DNA of 64,000 nt from Lacticaseibacillus parakribbianus (GTDB lineage Bacteria; Bacillota; Bacilli; Lactobacillales; Lactobacillaceae): positions 34,786-98,785 of the forward strand of contig NZ_JANQBA010000011.1 in NCBI RefSeq assembly GCF_025490915.1. The letters run 5' to 3'. Of the stretch, positions 57,938 to 64,000 are shown piece after piece. Both the position numbers and the translations under genes were made by a program. Position 1 is the stretch's first letter, and each line of letters opens with the position of its first letter. Under the pieces are notes generated by a model. That model had not been told where the DNA came from. It was given only the letters and a program-made list of their open reading frames with translations, and did no database searches.

Positions 57938-58761
57938 AGCTGACGCAAAATGTGTCCAAGGCCGACCGCAAAATGCTCAACCGGATTTTCTGGCGGTCGT
58001 TCACTGTGTTCGCCAGCCGCGCCGGGGCCACCAAGGCCCACGCGCCCGGCTTCATGTACTCGGTGATGCCGGCCCTTGACCGCTACTACAAAGGCGACCC
58101 GACCGGCCACCGCGAGGCGATGCAGCGCCACACCACCTGGTACAACATCACCCAAAACGTCGGGACCTTCGTGATGGGGCTGGTCGCGGCGATGGAGAAG
58201 AAAAACGCCGAGACCAAGGATTTTGACCCCGAGGCGATCGTCGCGTTGAAGACCTCCTTGATGGGGCCGCTGTCCGGCATCGGCGACTCGATTTTCTGGG
58301 GCGTGTTGCGCGTGATCGCCGCCGGCATCGGCATCAGCCTGGCCAGCCAGGGCTCGGTGCTCGGCCCAATTCTGTTTTTGATCATCTACAACGTGCCATC
58401 GATTCTGACGCGCTACTACCTGACCTACGCCGGCTTCACGCTGGGCGACACGTTCATTCAGCGCATGTACGAGAACGGCAGCATGAAGCTGTTGAGCAAG
58501 GCCGCGGCGACCTTGGGGCTGATGATGATCGGCAGCATGACCGCCACGATGGTCACCTTCAAGAGCAAGCTGGCCATTCCGATTCAAGGCGGCAAACCGA
58601 TTGCGATTCAGACCTACCTGGATCAGCTGTGGAAGGGGCTGGTGCCGCTGGCGGTGACGCTTGGTTGCTACTGGCTGTTGAGCAAGAAGGTGAACGTCAA
58701 CTGGATTTTGCTGGGCGTGTTGCTGCTGGCCATCGTGATGGGACTGGTCGGCATTGTGTGA
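57934..58761 (+). CDS. PTS mannose/fructose/sorbose-family IID component
   Basis: A 275-residue IID protein: LNRIFWRSFTVFASRAGATK at the start, FMYSVMPALDRYYKGDP, HTTWYNITQNVGTFVMGLVA, LKTSLMGPLSGIGDSIFWG (the family signature) and C-terminal membrane helices. It completes the permease. Translationally coupled to IIC. A hairpin with GC-rich 12-bp stem follows the stop. Confidence 0.94.
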   Translation: MKLTQNVSKADRKMLNRIFWRSFTVFASRAGATKAHAPGFMYSVMPALDRYYKGDPTGHREAMQRHTTWYNITQNVGTFVMGLVAAMEKKNAETKDFDPEAIVALKTSLMGPLSGIGDSIFWGVLRVIAAGIGISLASQGSVLGPILFLIIYNVPSILTRYYLTYAGFTLGDTFIQRMYENGSMKLLSKAAATLGLMMIGSMTATMVTFKSKLAIPIQGGKPIAIQTYLDQLWKGLVPLAVTLGCYWLLSKKVNVNWILLGVLLLAIVMGLVGIV

Positions 58762-58772
58762 GCGCCGGACGC

Positions 58773-58811
58773 AAAAGGGCCTGCCGCACGGCGAGTGCGA
58801 CAGGCCTGTTT
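58773..58811. terminator. Terminator region after the PTS operon, possibly bidirectional
   Basis: GGCCTGCCGCAC (58778-58789) pairs with GTGCGACAGGCC (58795-58806), one mismatch, followed by TGTTTGTG on plus and CTTTTGCG on minus. Two further hairpins follow (GTGACCAC/TGGTCAC, 58818-58836; CGCACGGTC/GACCGTGCG, 58835-58862). Confidence 0.65.
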
Positions 58812-58963
58812 GTGTTGGTGACCACGGGTGGTCACGCACGGTCGGGGTTCGGTGACCGTGCGTGAGGCGGCAGGCTTGACGCAGCGGTGGCGCGGCCTTG
58901 GCCCTTCGCGTGTCGGGCCTCTTGCGCCGCGTCCACGCCATGGCGGCCACCTGGGCCCGGGCG

Positions 58964-60004
58964 TCAGTACTGGTGGGTGATCGCTGGCATCGCCGAGATT
59001 GCCTGCTTCAGCGCTCGCTTTTGCTGCGTCGAGGCGCCGAACCGCGCGGTCAGTGCCTTCAGGCTGATGGTGTGCTCGATTTCCGGCTGCTCGGCCGTCG
59101 GCTTGCCGGAGCTTGCGTCCTTGCGCCAGTAATGCACGACGTCGCCGCTGATTTCAAACCCGAGTGACGTGACGGCGTGGCCGGCGTCGATGCGCAGGCG
59201 GGTCTGGTAGGTGTACACGGCAAGCCCCGGTTCCTGCCACAGCGCGGCGATGTCGTTGCCCTTGCCGAACGCCAAGGCGTAAAGCATCAGGCCGACCTTT
59301 TTGGTGGCGTGGTCGGCCGCGGTCGCCGGATTGGGCGTTGCCTGGGCCTGGTCGCTGCCGCCGGTGGCGATGGTGGCAAAGCTTGATTGAACCGTGGTGT
59401 TTTTGGTCGGGGCGGCGCTTGGCTGGCCGTCTCGGCTTTGGTCGACCAAGGCGACCGGCTGGCCGTCTCGAAAGGCGAAGAAGTAGGTGATGCGATTGGG
59501 CAAGGGCGGCTCGGTGCCGTCGTAATTGTAAATCGCCACGACGTTGTAGGTCGCGTTGCCTTTGCCGGTCGGCGACCAGGCAATCTTGGTCTGGGCCGAC
59601 TCGACCAGCTCTTGGTTGAGGTCTTGCGGGTACACTAGCCCGGTCCCCACCTTCAAGGGGTGGGTGCCGTCAAAAGCGACGTAGCGTTGGCCCATGGTCG
59701 GGGCCCAGCGCTTCATGAAGGCCGCGAGCTTGGCCGCCTTGGTGCGGTCCCAAGGCGTCGCGTTCGCCTGCTTGCGGCTGGTGCTGGCCGCCTGCTCGCT
59801 CGCCTTCGCGGCCTTTTCGGTCTTCGCGGCTTTTTCGGTCTTCGCGGCTTTTTCGGCCTTGGCCGCCTTTTGGCCGGCCTTGGCCTGCCGCTTACTGCTG
59901 GCCGCCTGGCTGCCGGTCGCGGCCGGCCCCTTTGGCGTCGCACTGCAGCCACCCAAAGCGAGCAGCGCCACGCCGATGAACACACCCATCGTTGTTTTTT
60001 TCAT
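58964..60004 (-). CDS. DUF4767 lipoprotein
   Basis: A 346-residue secreted lipoprotein: lipobox ALGGC (Cys near 20), a low-complexity linker rich in KAAKTEKAAK (about 30-80), then a DUF4767-type domain (about 85-220) with TKAAKLAAFMKRWAPTMGQR and GTGLVYPQDLNQ, and a C-terminal part with DAGHAVTSLGFEISGDVVHY. DUF4767 proteins are common in lactobacilli and have no known function. Start ATG 60004, 5 bases after AGGAGG; the ATG at 60007 is too close. Confidence 0.85.
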   Translation of the reverse strand: MKKTTMGVFIGVALLALGGCSATPKGPAATGSQAASSKRQAKAGQKAAKAEKAAKTEKAAKTEKAAKASEQAASTSRKQANATPWDRTKAAKLAAFMKRWAPTMGQRYVAFDGTHPLKVGTGLVYPQDLNQELVESAQTKIAWSPTGKGNATYNVVAIYNYDGTEPPLPNRITYFFAFRDGQPVALVDQSRDGQPSAAPTKNTTVQSSFATIATGGSDQAQATPNPATAADHATKKVGLMLYALAFGKGNDIAALWQEPGLAVYTYQTRLRIDAGHAVTSLGFEISGDVVHYWRKDASSGKPTAEQPEIEHTISLKALTARFGASTQQKRALKQAISAMPAITHQY

Positions 60005-60084
60005 CATAGCCTCCTGTCTGTCGCCGGTTATAGCATGGCGGCCGGCGCGGTGTCAACGCGATTTGCAGATATGCGCGTCAGCCC

Positions 60085-60122
60085 AAAAACGGCGGCCGCC
60101 CGGATGGGGCAGTCGCCGTTTT
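60085..60122 (-). terminator. Terminator of the ABC exporter operon
   Basis: On the minus strand AAAACGGCG (60122-60114) pairs with CGCCGTTTT (60094-60086), followed by T, just after the stop at 60131. Confidence 0.85.
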
Positions 60123-60130
60123 GACGTGGC

Positions 60131-61918
60131 TCACAGCGCCTTGAGCATGCGCAGCTGGGCGTCGTAAAGGTCGAAGTACTCGCCGTGCTTGGCCATCAGT
60201 TCGGCGTGGTTGCCGGCCTCGACAATCTGGCCGTGGTTGATCACCAGAATCTTGTCGGCGCGTTGGATGGTCGACAGGCGGTGGGCGACGATGAAGCTGG
60301 TGCGGCCGCGCAAAAGCTCCTGCAGGCCAGCCTGCAGCAGTTGCTCGGTGTGGGTGTCAATCGCCGCGGTGGCCTCGTCGAGAATCAGGATCTTCGGGTC
60401 AGCCAGCAGGGTCCGGGCGAAGGCAATCAGCTGGCGCTGGCCGGCCGACAGCGACACGCCGCGTTCCTGCACGATGGTGTTGTAGCCGTCCTTGAGGTCG
60501 CGGATGAAGTCGTCAGCCCGGGCAATCTTTGAGGCCTCGATGATTTCTTCTTCCGTGGCGTCGAGCTTGCCGTAGCGGATGTTTTCCATGATGGTGCCGG
60601 AGAAGATGAACGTGTCTTGCAGCATCACGCCCATCTGAGCCCGCAGCGACTGAATGGTGACGCGGGAGATGTCGACGCCGTCGATCAGGACCCGGCCGTC
60701 GGAGACGTTGTAAAAGCGCGACAGCAGGTTGATGATGGTGGACTTGCCGGCGCCGGTCGGGCCGACCAAAGCGATGGTTTCGCCCGGGGCGGCGTGGAAG
60801 TCGACGTGGTGCAAAATCTCGGGCTCATCTGGCTCGTAGCGGAAGGAGACGTCGTCGAACCGCACGTCACCGTGAATCGGCGGCAGGGCGAAGGCCCCTG
60901 GCTGGTCGGTGACCTCGGGCTTTTCGTCCAAGGTCTCGAAGATTCGTTCCAGGTAGGCGCTGGCGGTGATCAGGGAGTTGTAGAAGTTCCCGATGTTGAT
61001 GACCGGGTTCCAGAAGTTGTTGACGTACCCGAGAAAGGCGATCAAGGTCCCGGTGGAAACCACGACGCCGACCTGCTGGATGCCGATGAAGTAGATCAAG
61101 GCGGTGGTCAGAGTCGAGATGTTTTGGACCCCCGGCCACAGCGCGTACTGCCACTTCACGGCGGTCATGTAGGTCTGGCGGTTCTCCTCGGCGACGCCGT
61201 CGAAGGTCTCAATCGCGTTGGCCTCTTGGGCGAAGCCCTGGGTGACCTTGATGCCGGCGATGCCTTCGTGAATGTAGGCGTTCAGGTTGGACTGCTTGTT
61301 GGACAGCTCCTGGAAGGCCTTGTGCTGGTAGTGCTGAATCACCCAGGTCCAAACGGCCAGCACCGGAATCAGCACCATGCTGTAGAGGGTCAGCCGCCAG
61401 TTGATGGCGAACATGAAGACCAGGGTGACCAGAAGGTTGATCAGATCCGAAATCAGGTTGATCAGCCCGTTGGACAGCAGGTCGGACAAGGTGTTGATGT
61501 AGTTGACCACGCGGATCAAAATCTTGCCGTGCGGCCGGGAGTCGAAGTAGGAGAAAGGCAGCGTCTGCAGGTGGGTGAAGATGTCCGTTCGCATGTCCCG
61601 CAGCAGGTCCTGGCCGATTTCGGTGATGGTCCAAATCCGGTAGCGGTAGCAGGCAAAGGCGATAATCAACGTGACCAGGAACACCGCGGACAAAATGCCC
61701 AGGGCCGCCATGTTGTGGTGGGGGATGTAGTCATCGATCGCGATCTTGGTCAGATAAGGGCCGAGGATCAAGGCGACGTTCCCAATCAGAATCGAGCCCA
61801 GTGCCAGCGCCAGCTTTTTCTTGTAAGGCCGCAGGTAGTGGCCCAACCGCGCGTAGTCGTGGAGGTTGAACTTCTCGGTGTACTCCTCGTCTTCATCAAA
61901 GGTGTTACGCTTGGCCAT
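60131..61918 (-). CDS. Heterodimeric ABC exporter, subunit with canonical ATP site (LmrD-like)
   Basis: A 595-residue half-transporter: six membrane helices in the N-terminal 330 residues, then an ABC ATPase domain with Walker A GPTGAGKSTIINLLSRFY near 380, signature SLSAGQRQLIAFAR near 483 and Walker B ILILDEATAAID with the catalytic Glu. It should pair with the product of the preceding gene to pump drugs or lipids. Start ATG 61918 is 8 bases after GGAGG; ATG 61924 and GTG 61927 are too close. The gene overlaps the partner's end. Confidence 0.92.
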   Translation of the reverse strand: MAKRNTFDEDEEYTEKFNLHDYARLGHYLRPYKKKLALALGSILIGNVALILGPYLTKIAIDDYIPHHNMAALGILSAVFLVTLIIAFACYRYRIWTITEIGQDLLRDMRTDIFTHLQTLPFSYFDSRPHGKILIRVVNYINTLSDLLSNGLINLISDLINLLVTLVFMFAINWRLTLYSMVLIPVLAVWTWVIQHYQHKAFQELSNKQSNLNAYIHEGIAGIKVTQGFAQEANAIETFDGVAEENRQTYMTAVKWQYALWPGVQNISTLTTALIYFIGIQQVGVVVSTGTLIAFLGYVNNFWNPVINIGNFYNSLITASAYLERIFETLDEKPEVTDQPGAFALPPIHGDVRFDDVSFRYEPDEPEILHHVDFHAAPGETIALVGPTGAGKSTIINLLSRFYNVSDGRVLIDGVDISRVTIQSLRAQMGVMLQDTFIFSGTIMENIRYGKLDATEEEIIEASKIARADDFIRDLKDGYNTIVQERGVSLSAGQRQLIAFARTLLADPKILILDEATAAIDTHTEQLLQAGLQELLRGRTSFIVAHRLSTIQRADKILVINHGQIVEAGNHAELMAKHGEYFDLYDAQLRMLKAL

Positions 61919-63659
61919 TGTCATCACCTCCGTCGGTGGCGCCGAGCTGCTTCTTGTAAGTTTCGGCGTAGTAGCCGTTTTGCGCCAGCAGGGTCTCGTG
62001 GGTCCCGCGCTCGACGATGCGACCGTGGCGCAGCACGATGATCTGATCGGCCGCCCTCAGCGAGCTGATCCGGCTGGCGATGATGAACACCGTCTTGTCG
62101 GCGGCGGCCGACTTCAGGTGGTCTTGAATTTCCGCTTCGGTTTCCATGTCCAAAGCCGAGGTGGTGTCGTCCAGAATTAGGATGCGCGGATCCTTGACCA
62201 AGGCGCGGGTCAGGCTGATGCGCTGCTTTTGACCACCGGACAGGCCAACACCGCGTTCACCGACGACGGTGTGGTAACCCTCCGGCATCTCCTCGATGAA
62301 CTCATCGGCCGAGGCGACCGTCGCCATCTGCTTGATGAACGGCGCGTCGGCTTGGTGGTTGCCGTAGCTGATGTTGTCCTCGATGCTGTCGGAAAACAGG
62401 AACAAATCCTGCATGACCACGGTGATCTGATCGCGCAGGGTGCGAACCGGCCAGTCCCGGGCGTCCTTGCCATCGATCAGCACCTGGCCGCCGGTTGGGT
62501 CGTAGAAGCGGGCAATCAGGTCCATCAGGGTGGACTTCCCGGAGCCGGTTTCGCCCAAAATCCCCATGGTCTGCCCGGGCAGCACATCGAAGTTGATGTC
62601 TTCAAGCACCGGAGTCTCCGGGGCATCCGGATAGGCGAAGTCGACGTGGTCGAAGGTGACCTCGCCGCGAACCTTGGCCGGCACCGCCGCCGGCTTGCCG
62701 GTGATCGCCGGCTTGGCCGCAAGCATCGAGCGAATCTTGATGGTGGCGGCGGAGAAGCGCTGCATGTCGTTGATCAACCAGCCGCTCATGCGCATTGGCT
62801 GGTTGAGCATCCACAAGAACCCATTGAAGGTGACCAGGTCGCCCAAGGACATCTTGCCGGCGATGACCAGACCGCCGCCCAAAAGCAAGACGATGACGGA
62901 CAGCAGCGAGGCGATGAAGTCCAACGGTGGCAGGTAGCGCCGCGAAATGGCGGCGGAGTCCATGTTCCGCGCCTTGTACTCCAGGTTGAGCTTTTCGAAC
63001 TTGTCGATTTCGTAAGGCTCACGGGCGAAGGCCTTGACCACGCGGTTACCGGAGATGTTCTCTTCGACCATCGCGTTGAGCCGCGCGAAGCTCTGGCGAA
63101 TCTCAAAGAAGATTGGCAGCGCCTGCGAGCTCATTTTGTAGGTCAAAATCGCGATAATCGGGGTCAACACGACCAGCGCGATCATCAGCGGCACGTTGAT
63201 GGCGCTCATCACGATCACCGCGGCCAAGAACCACAGGACGCATTCGATGGCGTTGTAAGACACCCAGCAGATCATGTGGCGAATGGCGTCGGTATCACCG
63301 GTCATTCGGGCCATGATGTCGCCGGTACGAACCGTGTTGAAGAAGTTGAAGTCCAGTGACTGCAGCTTGGCAAACAGGTCGTGGCGAATGTCGAACAGCG
63401 CGTTTTGGCCGATCTGCTCGAAGATGATGCAGTAGATGTAGCGAATGACCGTGCGAAACAAGGTGACGCCGATCATAATCGCCAGCATGGGAATCAGGCG
63501 GTCGGTGTGGCCCTGCTCGATGACTTGGTCGACGATCATCCCGCCGAGCAGCGGGGCGACCACGATGGCCAGGGCATTGAGCAGAATTAAGATGACCGCA
63601 ACAACCATTTTGGCGTGGTTGCGTCTGACGTATTGCCAGACCCAGGTGTACGGATTCAT
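61905..63659 (-). CDS. Heterodimeric ABC exporter, subunit with degenerate catalytic site (LmrC-like)
   Basis: A 584-residue half-transporter: six membrane helices then an ATPase domain with Walker A GETGSGKSTLMDLIARFY near 370, signature VGLSGGQKQRISLTRA near 475 and Walker B ILILDDTTSALD. The residue after Walker B is Asp instead of the catalytic Glu, the hallmark of the non-catalytic site in LmrCD/BmrCD-type heterodimers. ATG 63659 lies 8 bases after AAGGAG; an upstream ATG (63677) in the same frame precedes this site. First gene of the pair; a small palindrome lies upstream. Confidence 0.93.
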   Translation of the reverse strand: MNPYTWVWQYVRRNHAKMVVAVILILLNALAIVVAPLLGGMIVDQVIEQGHTDRLIPMLAIMIGVTLFRTVIRYIYCIIFEQIGQNALFDIRHDLFAKLQSLDFNFFNTVRTGDIMARMTGDTDAIRHMICWVSYNAIECVLWFLAAVIVMSAINVPLMIALVVLTPIIAILTYKMSSQALPIFFEIRQSFARLNAMVEENISGNRVVKAFAREPYEIDKFEKLNLEYKARNMDSAAISRRYLPPLDFIASLLSVIVLLLGGGLVIAGKMSLGDLVTFNGFLWMLNQPMRMSGWLINDMQRFSAATIKIRSMLAAKPAITGKPAAVPAKVRGEVTFDHVDFAYPDAPETPVLEDINFDVLPGQTMGILGETGSGKSTLMDLIARFYDPTGGQVLIDGKDARDWPVRTLRDQITVVMQDLFLFSDSIEDNISYGNHQADAPFIKQMATVASADEFIEEMPEGYHTVVGERGVGLSGGQKQRISLTRALVKDPRILILDDTTSALDMETEAEIQDHLKSAAADKTVFIIASRISSLRAADQIIVLRHGRIVERGTHETLLAQNGYYAETYKKQLGATDGGDDNGQA

Positions 63660-63694
63660 GTGGGAAACTCCTTCCATAACAAACCAATAAGACC

Positions 63695-63708
63695 AGTCAG
63701 TAATGACT
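63695..63708. promoter_or_regulatory. Possible operator of the ABC exporter
   Basis: AGTCA-GTAA-TGACT inverted repeat (63695-63699 with 63704-63708), about 35 bases before the exporter start on the minus strand. MarR- or PadR-type repressors often bind such sites. Confidence 0.35.
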
Positions 63709-64000
63709 TACGTGGGATGAGTCTACCTGAACCAGCCAGAACGTGAATGGACTTTTTTGTCGGTTTGCATGAAGTTTTTTGATTGCCGCAAGCAACCGCG
63801 TCGCACCGCGGTTGGCCAAGGGGAACTGAGACAATTATTATGCTGTCAAGAGAGTCGAAAAATTATATCGGCCATTAGCGAGCTTAAAATTTGCCAGGTA
63901 ACCGCTTACCTGCTAAGCTAAACTCAAGTGATCACTAGGATAGGGGTCGGTGGCCGGCCACCGTGACAAACCCTTCTTCGGCGGCGATCCAGTGGCAAGC
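63709..64000. other. Right end of window, no gene seen
   Basis: AT-richer intergenic DNA. It contains a small hairpin CAGGTAA/TTACCTG (63896-63913) and probably the exporter promoter on the minus strand. No open frame with a ribosome site is complete here. Confidence 0.4.

Overview
The window is a chromosomal segment of a low-G+C-phylum (Bacillota) but GC-rich lactic acid bacterium, most likely a high-GC member of Lactobacillaceae (Lacticaseibacillus or a relative; genus not certain). Pointers are the tandem-FeoA/FeoB/Cys-rich cassette, T-box leaders on asnA and on a UPF0397-type ECF transporter, an LPQTG-anchored GH18 enzyme, a mannose-family PTS, a DUF4767 lipoprotein, a heterodimeric LmrCD-type exporter, AGGAGG ribosome sites and many rho-independent terminators.

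Layout. 1-12.6 kb: a HelD-like helicase and thioesterase, feoA-feoB-Cys-rich protein, coaA, an unknown 559-residue protein, a candidate structured RNA, a 51-residue membrane protein and guaA. Three different short tandem repeats lie in the gaps around coaA and guaA. 12.6-26.1 kb: an AT-richer accessory island starting right after guaA. It holds a two-gene CBASS (TM/S-NUDIX effector plus CD-NTase), a type I restriction system hsdM-hsdS-(frameshifted orf)-hsdR, a replicating/integrating element module (hairpin-rich origin-like region, Rep_trans initiator, DUF3173 protein, tyrosine integrase) and a type I-C CRISPR array of 13 repeats with no cas genes. The integrase frame runs into the first CRISPR repeat and stops there.

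26.1-39.4 kb: split chromate transporter with a divergent LysR regulator, nitroreductase, a second copy of the candidate RNA, a sortase-anchored GH18 endoglycosidase-like protein, an orphan PhnD-like lipoprotein, and a D-glucarate operon (divergent CdaR regulator; dehydrogenase, gudD, glycerate kinase, tartronate semialdehyde reductase). 39.4-51.8 kb: Met-specifier T-box in front of SAM hydrolase plus ECF transporter genes, a MATE pump, a resolvase-like protein without the usual catalytic serine motif, an ABC-2 exporter behind a nested-dyad operator, a TIM-barrel-like DUF protein, DUF2200, a KA-rich membrane protein and asnA with an Asn-specifier T-box. 51.8-64 kb: msrA, a HesB-like protein, a membrane GGDEF protein, an MFS pump, a complete mannose-family PTS (IIA, IIB, IIC, IID), a DUF4767 lipoprotein and a heterodimeric ABC exporter.

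How the parts fit: the T-box operon looks like uptake plus hydrolysis of a SAM-like compound to regain methionine under methionine starvation; the glucarate operon lacks its aldolase and transporter here; the island stacks several anti-phage systems of visibly different base composition. The observations I rate highest are the pair of about 404-nt RNAs with conserved promoters, terminators and covarying stems; the leaderless CRISPR array fused to an integrase gene; and the SAM-salvage operon. All calls come from reading the sequence; no database search was possible.
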